From Phialophora verrucosa (taxonomy: Eukaryota; Ascomycota; Eurotiomycetes; Chaetothyriales; Herpotrichiellaceae): DNA of 64,000 bases. A model generated the notes under the pieces. That model searched no databases, was not told the origin of the DNA, and saw nothing but the letters and a program-made list of their open reading frames with translations. Both the position numbers and the translations under genes were made by a program. Every line of letters starts with the position of its first letter. Positions within the stretch are counted from its first letter, which is position 1. This document shows positions 11,435 to 20,520 of this stretch, one piece after another. The DNA is taken from assembly GCA_002099365.1 (NCBI GenBank), contig MSED01000004.1, positions 496,001 through 560,000 on the forward strand, written 5' to 3'.

Positions 11435-12381
11435 AATGCAGGACAGGCGACGGGGACGATCAACAGACTCAGCTTCACACCAGGTCAACTGCCGTGATGG
11501 CGAGGCTGAAGTCCAGCAGAAAGGAAATTCGTCAAAGGGCAGAAAACAAAAACCAGAGAAATGCGACACCAGAACCACTGACAAACAGAAGGAAATGGCA
11601 GAGATGAGATGAGGCGATACAAGAGAGAAGCTGATGACCATACAGTCAGTCGGTACATCCAAGGCTTGCGGTGGTCAGCCTGGCCGGCTTGTCCCTGCAC
11701 GCCGACACGAGCAAAGCTGAAACGGGCTGGGGTAGGACGGCTCTGTTACAATTGACGCCGCGCTGGGGACGGAGGATCATCAATGCAAGGCGACGGTCAT
11801 TGTTGCCGTATTTGCAACAGGCGCCTCGGAGACCTTGCAGACCATGGAGATTGTTCGAGTGGTAGAAGACTGTCGGAGCGGCGGCCGGCCGACCACGAGG
11901 CCTGTTGTAGAGGGCCAAGGAGGGCGCATGGAAGACGAAGAGTAGAGACGATGGAGACGTTGGACCAATTTCCATTTTTAGGTTGAGTGCGTGAGCGGCG
12001 AATCCTCCTTGGCGGCTGCAGAGGCCCAATCGGAATGACGCACGGCGGCTGACCGACAGCCGCCCAATCAGCATAGCCTTTCGGCCGGCGGGTCGGACGG
12101 CCAAGCTTTGTATAGCCACGCTTCTGACATGGATGGACCTGGCCACTGACAGACTACGAGTACAGGTGATTTGAGATCTACTGGGGCAGAGCGCGTTCGC
12201 TCGACATCGAAAACTGCCGCCTGTCATATGCTAGATTTGTACTCCAAATATATTAGGGTTCATATTCGACAGTCGTCTACCAGGGACCCCCGTTATCCAA
12301 TCGAGGCGCCTTGCAGATTCGCGCTGTCTGTATGGCAACCAGCTCGTGCTCATTTGCGCCGACCGCATGCTGGTCCAGCCT
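11435..12381. other. Intergenic, promoter side of the aspartic-protease-like gene
   Basis: This 947-bp stretch lies between the start of the protease-like gene and the stop of RTT109, both on the minus strand. Frames within it show no family features. Presumably it holds the promoter and 5' UTR of the downstream gene and the 3' UTR of RTT109. Confidence 0.4.
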
Positions 12382-13950
12382 TCAGCCTTTGGGCTTCTTC
12401 CTGACCAGACCGGCAGACAGCGTATTGACGACTGCCAGTCCGGTGGACTCGGCCCCATTAGGGCGTGTCGGCGCGTCTTCGATAACATTGGCCTTCCTCT
12501 TCTTGCGAACGCCCGTAAGCACATTGATCTGGGCAGATGACGCATCGACAGCCGCAGCGGACTGAGCCAAGACCGGGGTGGCACATCCCAGGACGGGCCG
12601 CCCAAATGATGTGGTCCCAGACAATTCAAGAGCTTTGTCAATCCAGCTTCTACTGGCCTCCGCAGCAGATTCTTCTCCGCTAAAGTCAGTCTGCAGCAGA
12701 TGATCCATCAATTTCTGGTACTGTGTGGCGTCAAATACAATCTCGCCCTGTGTTTGCTCGACCACGGGAAATAATGAGTCCTCCGCTGCTGGAGGCGCGG
12801 CAGAAGCGTCATTTTGGTGTTCGATAATTTGTGAAAGTGTCGGCTCTGGCTCTTCTCGAATTGGTGAAGAGGAAGGTGGTGAGTTGAGGCTCGGGAGTGT
12901 ATCGAGGGTCGATGAAACCTGCGGTTCTAATTCCGGAGCACCGTTCTCCAATTGCTGAGAGTTGCCGGGGGTAGGAAGACTTGGCTGCATATTTGGCTTA
13001 CTCGACTTCTCCATATGCTCGGTCTGCTGAAGCCCATTCCGAGTTGCATGTTTGGCTTGGCCCTGGGAGAAGACCAACCACAGAAACCCAACCAGCCTGC
13101 CAGCGGAGCACTCCTGCCTATAAGACATAAAATCCCAGAATTGGGTGAGATTCTTCACGCTTCGCCAGTTCCCACGCTCGTCCACATATTCGCCATCCAG
13201 ATCGTCTAGAAAGCGTGCCTTTGGATCGTCCGGTAGACGCGGGACCAGGTGCCTTGGAGGCAATGATGCATCAGCTACCATGAGTTCGACAGGATACGAG
13301 TTGATCCATTTCTGGTCTGCTGGTGAATCTGCACGAGCTGAAGGAGGAAAGAATGCTTTGGTCTCGCCTCTGTCACACCCAGGAACCAGAAGGTGGGCAG
13401 CGGCCGTCGAATTGTCCCTGGGATGCCGTAGGATCTTGTCAAAGATTCGACACCACCACTTTATTAGGTGTCTGTCATCCAGCACGTGTTTCCCGGCATT
13501 TTCGGAACTGCCAGGGAATAGGTATTGCTTCTGCGCACGCGCAAAAAGAGAAAGCAACACTCTTGAGCTAGTCAGACGAGGTTCGAGTAGATACTCCAAA
13601 AAAGTCGAAGTGATGACGGAAACAATCGAAGTTGAACCTATTGGCCTATCCAGACGAGTTGAGAACCCTGATGAGTCGGCTTTGGAGACGAATAAAGTGG
13701 TGCGAGATTCGGTGGTGAAGATCAACACTTCGATCGCGTAGATTAAGATCTCTTTGATGTCGCCCTTCCCAGGTAAAGACACTGCGAGGAAATGGGACTC
13801 ACAAGAGGTAGGTTCCTCCTCATTCCCAGGCAACGGCGCGAACAGAGCCGGTGTCAATGTGGGCCGAGTTGACACGTGGTACGCGCAGAGACTCAAGCCC
13901 GAAGGCAGGACTGCCGCGAGTCGGAGCGGCAGAGATTCGTTGTCTAACAT
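12382..13950 (-). CDS. RTT109: Histone acetyltransferase Rtt109 (H3K56 acetylation)
   Basis: Rtt109 acetylates histone H3 lysine 56 (and N-terminal lysines) together with Asf1 or Vps75, supporting replication-coupled nucleosome assembly and genome stability. It is a single-exon gene of 522 aa. Family stretches are visible in order: an N-terminal core (about 1-60), the EYLLEPR region, LIKWWCRIFDKIL, LVPGCDRGETKAFFP with the following tryptophan region, RHLVPRLPDDPKARFLDDL (the conserved DPK-x-RFLD motif near the acetyl-CoA site) and WDFMSYRQECS. The C-terminal 200 residues are low-complexity, rich in S/P/E, ending in a basic RKKRKANV patch and a KKPKG tail that could be nuclear localisation signals. 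It is longer than the yeast enzyme mainly because of this tail. It is divergent from the gene at 14360 across a CCAAT-containing promoter. Confidence 0.9.
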   Translation of the reverse strand: MLDNESLPLRLAAVLPSGLSLCAYHVSTRPTLTPALFAPLPGNEEEPTSCESHFLAVSLPGKGDIKEILIYAIEVLIFTTESRTTLFVSKADSSGFSTRLDRPIGSTSIVSVITSTFLEYLLEPRLTSSRVLLSLFARAQKQYLFPGSSENAGKHVLDDRHLIKWWCRIFDKILRHPRDNSTAAAHLLVPGCDRGETKAFFPPSARADSPADQKWINSYPVELMVADASLPPRHLVPRLPDDPKARFLDDLDGEYVDERGNWRSVKNLTQFWDFMSYRQECSAGRLVGFLWLVFSQGQAKHATRNGLQQTEHMEKSSKPNMQPSLPTPGNSQQLENGAPELEPQVSSTLDTLPSLNSPPSSSPIREEPEPTLSQIIEHQNDASAAPPAAEDSLFPVVEQTQGEIVFDATQYQKLMDHLLQTDFSGEESAAEASRSWIDKALELSGTTSFGRPVLGCATPVLAQSAAAVDASSAQINVLTGVRKKRKANVIEDAPTRPNGAESTGLAVVNTLSAGLVRKKPKG

Positions 13951-14359
13951 CTATGCATGATAGTAAGAGAGATAGGTGAGCTGTTATGATGCGGGGCTGA
14001 ATATTGGTGCGAGAACTGTGCGACAGAGGACAACGATAATGTGCAGCCGGTGAAGAGGACGAAGTCAAAAGATCAACAAGGGATGGACGCGTGTGTCTTG
14101 AAGAAGCTTAGCGTGAGGCCTATTGGCCAATAGAAACAGGCCACGCTAGTCTGCAATCGATGCGAACTATGAGGGAAGGCAACTTAAGCCTCATTCACTG
14201 CTTCCCCTCCTCTGTCCTCCCACCAGTTTGCCAGATATAAGTATCTGGAAGGGCCTCCTAATCTGAGGCCGTCCTTTACGAACCAGAGAATATAAAGCAT
14301 CTGATTTTCAAGTTTGCCCCGAGCTTGCGTGCTTTCGTCGTGGTGAGTACCGTCTGACC
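13951..14359. promoter_or_regulatory. Bidirectional promoter with palindromic CCAAT box and TATA box
   Basis: This is the gap between the divergent RTT109 and the gene at 14360. The sequence ATTGGCCAAT (14122-14131) is a palindrome containing a CCAAT box on each strand, a likely HAP-complex site. A TATAAAG element sits at about 14292, roughly 65 bp upstream of the plus-strand ATG. The functional assignment is inference from motif and position. Confidence 0.5.
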
Positions 14360-15397
14360 ATGCCTCAGTATCCGGACAACGACATCGAAGTGCGATCAGA
14401 ATCCACACTGCACATCACGCTGTCTATGGGAGGGACTGCCACACAAGATGGCTCAGAAGCTCCAACGATCTATCCCATTCGCCGGTCAATGGTAACAGCA
14501 GTCCTGCCCATCCGAACCGCTATCCCAGCAATGAACAGTGAGATCGCCGCTCATGGACGTTTCTGGTGCGGCACTACGGACGTCATAAATGCAGAAGCAC
14601 AAACCCCAGTCCTATCATCTGCGCCCATCCAGCAGGAGACGCCTACATTCACTTTCGGAAAGCCACCATCCCCATATGGGTTTGCAGCGATATGCCCACC
14701 TCCCATCAAGGCAGACGGACGAGTGAAAGCAGCTCCCGGAGAGGTGATGTACACATCTTGCGGCCGGCTCCCGCCTCCCGCTCGACCAACCAAGACTGCG
14801 AGGAGGCCTGCATACGATGTCGCAACCATGGAAGACTTTCGTCGACATTTGGGCGTCATTGACTGCAGAGGGGACCACTCCGAACCCTCCTCGAACCCTT
14901 CCTGTTCCCAGCCTATAGGGGACCCCAAAACCGGAAGTCAAGCTCTTCAGGACTATCAGGTGCAATTGATGCTATTGGAGCAATCACGCAGGGAACGTGA
15001 CTTGACCATCAAACAAGAGTTTGAGCATAGAGGTTGGTATTCGTCGAATCCTCGGCCTGAACATGTGCCCGCGACAGAGAATGGGGCAAGCCAGCAGTGC
15101 CAAAAGCAGCCGCCGATGATGGAACTAGGGAAGGAGCTTGAGCAAGAGAGGCAAGGACCTGGGGAGAACACTTGGAGAGCCCAGAACACTCAGCAAGCTT
15201 GGAATGTCCCGGCAAGGAATTCTGCGCAGTCTGACCACCAGTCGCAGCTGTGGTTACTGGAGCAGCAGAACAAGCATAGACTGATGCAAGCCAGGATGGA
15301 CGTCGCTGCCTACACGCCTGAAGAACGGTGTCTGGCTCGTGTGAAGTTCGTTCGGGAAATGTTGGCAGAGCAGGCACGATCATCCTCCACCTTCTGA
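14360..15397 (+). CDS. Conserved fungal hypothetical protein with two DYQ-x-QL-x-LLEQ motifs
   Basis: Single exon, 345 aa, ATG in a CCATGCC context about 65 bp after a TATA-like box. I recognise no enzymatic domain. Most of the protein is low in order: Pro- and Thr-rich from 80 to 150 and Gln-rich from 240 to 300. It carries the short fungal motif of the form D-Y/H-Q-x-Q-L-x-L-L-E-Q twice, at about 198-220 (DYQVQLMLLEQ) and 292-314 (DHQSQLWLLEQQNKHRLMQA). Each is followed by a charged amphipathic stretch that may form a helix or short coiled coil. This motif recurs in many unrelated fungal proteins of unknown role. The C-terminus (EERCLARVKFVREMLAEQ) is predicted helical. There is no signal peptide or membrane segment. 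Confidence 0.65.
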   Translation: MPQYPDNDIEVRSESTLHITLSMGGTATQDGSEAPTIYPIRRSMVTAVLPIRTAIPAMNSEIAAHGRFWCGTTDVINAEAQTPVLSSAPIQQETPTFTFGKPPSPYGFAAICPPPIKADGRVKAAPGEVMYTSCGRLPPPARPTKTARRPAYDVATMEDFRRHLGVIDCRGDHSEPSSNPSCSQPIGDPKTGSQALQDYQVQLMLLEQSRRERDLTIKQEFEHRGWYSSNPRPEHVPATENGASQQCQKQPPMMELGKELEQERQGPGENTWRAQNTQQAWNVPARNSAQSDHQSQLWLLEQQNKHRLMQARMDVAAYTPEERCLARVKFVREMLAEQARSSSTF

Positions 15398-15908
15398 ATA
15401 GCTAACCGTTACGTACAGGTGTGAGAGATGGTAGTGAATGAAATGTGGACGCGCACAGAAATGGTATGCAGGATGACATTCGCGAACAATTTCATTCCCT
15501 CCGCAGCGAAGCGAGAGAGTTGCTGTTGTGTCAATCATCAGACCCCTCTGCGAGAAACCTTTGGAAATTGAAAAAGGTTCTGAGCTCTAATAGGTGCTTT
15601 CGCCTAGCTCTGCATTCATTTCGTTGGTGGAAGCTTCGCAGGTAGATGGGAATAATACCCACGATACCCTCACGAGGGAGAGGTATCCTAAATGATTTAC
15701 CGGGAGACCTTCCTAATTTGATCTGGGTGGCAAACCCAATTCTGAGCCTTTCACTCGGCTTCAAATCCTCGTCACCGCGCATTTCATTGCCTCATGTCAC
15801 CACTGTTCGTGAACGCTCCTTTGACTCTGATAGATCTTTCTGGTCTGTGATGAAGCGTGGTCGCTGCGCCATAAGTGTGCCGTTGATGCAATTCGAAGTC
15901 GTTGTTAC
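15398..15908. other. Intergenic, nothing recognised
   Basis: A 511-bp stretch between two plus-strand genes. Frames are short and without family features; it probably contains the 3' end of the upstream transcript and the promoter of the WW-domain gene. Confidence 0.4.
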
Positions 15909-16804
15909 ATGAGTATTTCCGTGTAACCAAACCATCATGCTGTAGCTGACCTCCAGGCCATTGTTGCTCGCTTTCTTTCGTTGCTAATGTGATTTCTCTT
16001 TCCAGTCCCGACAAACCTGAAGAACGCGCAGAAGACAGCTATCGGTCAGACGAGGACGGTGAACTCAAGATATACGACCATGAACCTTCTCCCTCCACAG
16101 CAGTCAGCGCGGAGACGACCGACAAAGAAGTAGCACCGGCACCGTCGACTAATCCTCCTCTCCCTACAGACGAAGAACCTCCTCCATTACCCAATGAGGC
16201 GCCCCCTGACCAACCTGCAGACGACGGCTGGGCGGCAGTATGGGACGATGGCGTTCAAGCATTCTATTTCTACAACCGCTTTACACAAGCGACACAGTGG
16301 GAGAACCCAAGGGTGCCACAACCTTCACAACCACAACAGCCATCAGGGCCGCCTGGAGTGGAGAGTTACCCGAGCTCGACAGCCGCTTCGCAGGCTCCGC
16401 CGGATCGGCAAGTTGGAGGCTACGACCCTGCCATCCATGGTGACTATGACCCCAACGCCGACTACGCCAAAGCCTACGAAATTCCCTCGGCACAGGATGA
16501 CGGCGTCGGAGGTTTGCCGGGCACCAATACCGCTGATCTGTACGAAGCCACGGGAACATTCAACCGCTTCACAGGGAAATGGCAGCGGGCGGATCTCAAC
16601 CCGGAGAAATTCACAGACGAGCAAAAGAGCAAGCGGCAGATGAATGCATTCTTCGACGTCGACCTTGCCGCAAACAGCCACAACGGGAAGAGCTTGCGCG
16701 CGGAACGACAGAGTCAGAAGTTGAGCAAGGCAGAGTTGAAGGCGTTCAAGGAGAAACGCAGGGAGAAGAAGGAGGAGAAGCGGCGGGCTTGGTTGAGGGA
16801 TTAA
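15909..16804 (+). CDS. WW-domain protein (putative splicing or transcription adaptor)
   Basis: The long frame from 16006 lacks its own ATG and opens directly after a strong acceptor (TTTCTCTTTCCAG). An ATG at 15909 with donor GT|GTAACC at 15923 gives a 14-nt first exon in the right phase, so I propose exons 15909-15922 and 16006-16804 (270 aa). One WW domain is clear (about 70-100): DDGWAAVWDD, then AFYFYNRFTQATQWENP, with both tryptophans, the aromatic block and the final Pro. N-terminal to it lies an acidic/proline-rich segment. C-terminal are a YDPNADYAKAYE region and a highly charged K/E/R tail (about 230-270). WW domains bind proline-rich ligands; the layout resembles fungal proteins of unknown function rather than a named splicing factor. 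The first exon is the uncertain part. Confidence 0.65.
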
Positions 16805-17071
16805 ACAGCGTTACAGAGACGATGATGATGACGGCTCTCTAATCGGGCAGCATTCTCACGAGCTCTGTTGACTGATTGTGGTGCATTCAAGTAGTCCCAT
16901 AGGTCCCAATGGCAGCATAGGCAATGGCTCTAAAAAGCGGGACTTGCGGACCTCGAGTTGCTTTTCCAGCACTGTTGACAACATGATAATTCATTCCTTC
17001 AATTGAAGACACTTGTTCGATAGATGCTCCTGTCCGCCACCCAGGCTCTTCCCATCCGTCATGCTCTTCCC

Positions 17072-18779
17072 ATGTTCACGGACATTGTTGCGGCGGTGTG
17101 TATCGCCTGGTACGTTTTCATAGCCTGCGTTTGCGGCATTGGCTACATCTGTTTGTGCGTCTTTCCCCAGTCCCGCATACACGAAGAGAAAGCTCGCTGA
17201 CCTTCTCCATAGATTCCGCTACTACCGTCAAACTCCGCAACGGGCGGTAGTCCTCTCATTCAAGTCGAAGGGAGATATCCCGAACGTCACGGTCATTCGT
17301 CCTTGCAAGGGCCTCGAGCCCTACCTCTACGAGTGTTTGGTCTCGACATTTCAGCAAGACTATCCTCGGGATAAAATAACTGTCCACTTCTGCGTCTCTT
17401 CGCGCTCCGACCCCGCATACGACACGCTCAAGGCCGTGGTCAGAGATAACCCCGGTCATAATGCTCGCATCTTTGTCGAAGAGGAAGACGACGGGCTCGG
17501 TAATGGAGACAAGGAAGAGAGCCAATATCGCAAGCGGCTGGGACCCAACCCCAAGATCCGGAACATGAGCAAGGCGTACCGCGAATCAGGCAAGAACCAT
17601 CTCATCTGGGTCCTCGACTGCAACGTCTGGGTCGGGCGAGGTGTTTGTGCGCGCATGGTGGACAGGCTATGCGGATTCACACCACAGGGTCACGCCTCAG
17701 CAAAACCATACAAGCTGGTTCATCATCTGCCCATCTCAGTGGATGTCGATGCATACTCGGCCATCAATGGCGGCGGTGACAGGCAGTTGACAGCCACCTC
17801 GTCCTACGACACCGGTACCTCTGCGACACCTGCCTCCCGGAGCACACGTAACACTTTGGCTCAATACGGCGGCGGCCGTCTCGAAGAAGTCTTCCTCTCC
17901 TCCTCGCACGCCAAGATGTATGTCGCCATCAACATAGTCGCCGTGGCGCCCTGTATCATAGGAAAATCCACAATGTTCCGGCGGTCACACCTCGATTACT
18001 TGACTTCGCAAGCCGTGCTCAAGGACCGAAGGCGCAACCCTTCAAAGGACGCGATTCTACCAGAGGCGTGTACAGGCATCGACTTCTTCTCCCATAACAT
18101 CTGCGAAGACCACCTTATCGGTGACTTACTGTGGAAATCACCCCTTCCTGTCACCCCCGACCTTCCCGGCAATATGCGCAATCACGGGCTCGTCTTCGGA
18201 GACCTGGCCATCCAGCCCATTTCATTAATGTCCGTGACCAACTACGTCTCTCGCCGCGTGAGATGGCTCAGAGTCCGGAAATTTACCGTCCCAGTTGCGA
18301 CGCTGGTCGAGCCGGGCACCGAGAGTTTTCTGTGCAGCGCAATGGGGGCCTATGGGCTGACGACGTTGGAGGCTACGCGGAACTGGGTGGGGACCACGTG
18401 GAATGCATTCTGGGCCTGGTGGGTGTTGAGTATCCTGTGCTGGATGGCTGTGGACTGGACCGTGTTCCTGCTTCTACACTCCGGGAGGACTGTCGAAACG
18501 AACGCCGGAAACGGAAACGTGCCAGCGTTTGCGAGACCTCTTTCCACGGGTTTGAAGGCGCGCCGGAATTTCAGCACCTGGATGGCCGCGTGGCTTGGTC
18601 GCGAAGCGCTTGCGCTGCCCGTTTGGACCTGGGCGATCTGGGGGGGCACGACTGTCGCCTGGCGAGACGGGAGGTACTGGGTCGGTCTAGACATGAAGGT
18701 CCACGAAATTACAGCCCGCAAGAACGACACGAACAGGACGAACGGCCACGCAGTAGATACCAAAGAGAGGATACAATGA
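17072..18779 (+). CDS. Ceramide glucosyltransferase (GT21)
   Basis: This enzyme transfers glucose from UDP-glucose to ceramide in the Golgi/ER membrane, making fungal glucosylceramide. Exon 1 (17072-17154) encodes an N-terminal membrane helix (DIVAAVCIAWYVFIACVCGI). After a 58-bp intron, exon 2 (17213-18779) completes 549 aa. GT21 hallmarks are present: VIRPCKGLEP, the first Asp region SSRSDPAYD, VLDCNVWV where the D-x-D-like second Asp sits, CEDHLIGDLLW with the third acidic residue, and the R-x-x-R-W catalytic signature SRRVRW. Hydrophobic C-terminal segments (about 400-450 and 490-520) are typical. An in-frame ATG at 17024 would add 16 residues; I prefer 17072 because it places the helix at the very N-terminus. 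Compared with animal enzymes there is an insertion of about 50 residues (YDTGTSATP region), common in fungi. Confidence 0.9.
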
Positions 18780-19594
18780 CCAGTGAGTGGTGGATGCAAT
18801 GAATACAGAATCGTAGATTCCAACGTCAATCAGTCTCCACGAGCGTTCAACAGTCTTGTCTGCCCTGTCTGGCATCGAGGCAATCCTACACAGTAGAGAC
18901 CACGCCAGTGAATACTTCACCGCCTCTACTCGTCCGAATGAGTCCGCGATGCAAATGTAGCGAGATGAAATCAACCTTGATGTTTCTCCCTTCGAGTCTG
19001 AACTCGGAACAAAAATACACAATACGTGACGCACGATATTACAGATGCACCTGATCAGTTCGCTCACAAATAGCGCTGCCGAGTCCGCGGAATACGAATA
19101 CGGCCACATGTGTGTAAGTCAGTCAGCTGGGACGGGAATCGCCTTACAGAATCTGGAGTATCGACTGGCAGTTATCCCAAGAACGCCTTGCCACGCCTCG
19201 CCACGCCGCTAATGCTAACGCTGCCGAAAGCACTTTGCACTTCACCTGCACGACGCCCATTCACTGGGCCGCCGAGACCGTCAAACTGTCGATGCTGCCG
19301 TGGTCACAAGATGGGTTGGCATGCCTCGGAATGCTCGTCCTCGTCCTTTCTACAGGGGACATTATGGTATTCGACGCTTGCCCCGGGCGTGATTCTCGGT
19401 TTGGCCCTTCCTCAACTTTAGCAAGCCGTATTTACATCGCTCTTGCCCCGAACTCCAGTGGACAACTATACTGCCGTTCTCAGGGTCCGAATGCATCTCC
19501 CGACAGCATTGGTTCTCTGAAGTTCTTCCCTTACGCCAAATTATCTTACACTCAACAGACCCATATCCAGCACTGATAGCCCCCCTGGGGGATC
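18780..19594. other. Intergenic, nothing recognised
   Basis: An 815-bp stretch between two plus-strand genes. The frames inside it lack family features and do not splice into either neighbour in phase. A pyrimidine-rich tract and several short ATGs precede the next gene. Confidence 0.4.
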
Positions 19595-20407
19595 ATGCCC
19601 ATGGCAGACTCGTTCCGTAACCCGTACTCTGATTCATACACCCACGACATCCCAACCCGCTCCATGGAACGCGACCCCAGTAATGGGCACCTCACACACC
19701 AAGTTACCGACCCTCATGACGAGCTCAAAGCCTGGGATGCCGCTGTTACTATGCCTCGGGCTCGAACGGGTACCACGTTCCTCAACCAGCCGGTCATCAA
19801 AACACTAGTCTTCCGAAAGAAAGTGTTCAACTCAGACATATCCATCTGGAACAGCAGCAAGGACGGTGAGACGCAGGAGTACTTCGCCGCCTGCTCGGAG
19901 TGGAAAAGGAACATCCCGGATATCACCCTGCATTCTGTCACTGCCGGTCAAGATACTCCCGGACCCATACTTGGAGTCGCCCATTTTCGCTACACTCGGA
20001 ATGTTAAGTTCGGCATTGGTGATGCACAGAACGACCTCAACAGCGTCCAGTGGGAAGAGATGCGGAATGTGTCGAAAATGCTTGCGAAAAGCAAGTATGA
20101 GTGGGATTTCACAGAGTGCCCGGAATGGAGCGACATCGACGCCGGCACACATCCGCCGGGTACAAGACGCTTCAGGTGGCAGCGCACCATCAGCAACGAG
20201 GATGGTGTCGAGAACAAATTGTCCCTCAAGAACTACCGGCTGACAGACGAAGACACCGGAGCCGTTGTCGCTGTCTTCGTGGCGAGCCCCCTGGGCAACC
20301 TGAGGAAGAGGGGAGAACTGCGGCTGTTCGAAATGCTCAGGCCTAAGGTCGAGGTGGCTGTGGTTCTCACGTGCGCCAGCATAGCAGAGAAATTGAACAG
20401 GGATTAG
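19595..20407 (+). CDS. Conserved fungal hypothetical protein
   Basis: Single exon of 270 aa; the start may be the first ATG (19595) or the second, two codons later. I do not recognise a named domain. The first 60 residues look disordered. The rest is a well-formed globular sequence with alternating hydrophobic strands: KTLVFRKKVFNSDISIW, YFAACSEW, GPILGVAHFRY, RFRWQRT, LKNYRLTDEDTGAVVAVFVAS, and a C-terminal helix (VEVAVVLTCASIAEKLNR). The pattern of many short beta strands ending in one hydrophobic helix is reminiscent of the Tubby-C/LOR-like fold, which is a guess from layout only. There is no signal peptide. It converges on the Zn2Cys6 regulator, with about 110 bp between the stops. Confidence 0.7.
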   Translation: MPMADSFRNPYSDSYTHDIPTRSMERDPSNGHLTHQVTDPHDELKAWDAAVTMPRARTGTTFLNQPVIKTLVFRKKVFNSDISIWNSSKDGETQEYFAACSEWKRNIPDITLHSVTAGQDTPGPILGVAHFRYTRNVKFGIGDAQNDLNSVQWEEMRNVSKMLAKSKYEWDFTECPEWSDIDAGTHPPGTRRFRWQRTISNEDGVENKLSLKNYRLTDEDTGAVVAVFVASPLGNLRKRGELRLFEMLRPKVEVAVVLTCASIAEKLNRD

Positions 20408-20520
20408 GCAGGGAGCTGCATGTGCGTCCATGAAGCAACGCATACCGTCTCTTGGACCCCGGTCTTGGGTCTCCCAGAAGTTCAGATTGATCTGTTTGGT
20501 TGAGATGTGCCCTTACGCTG

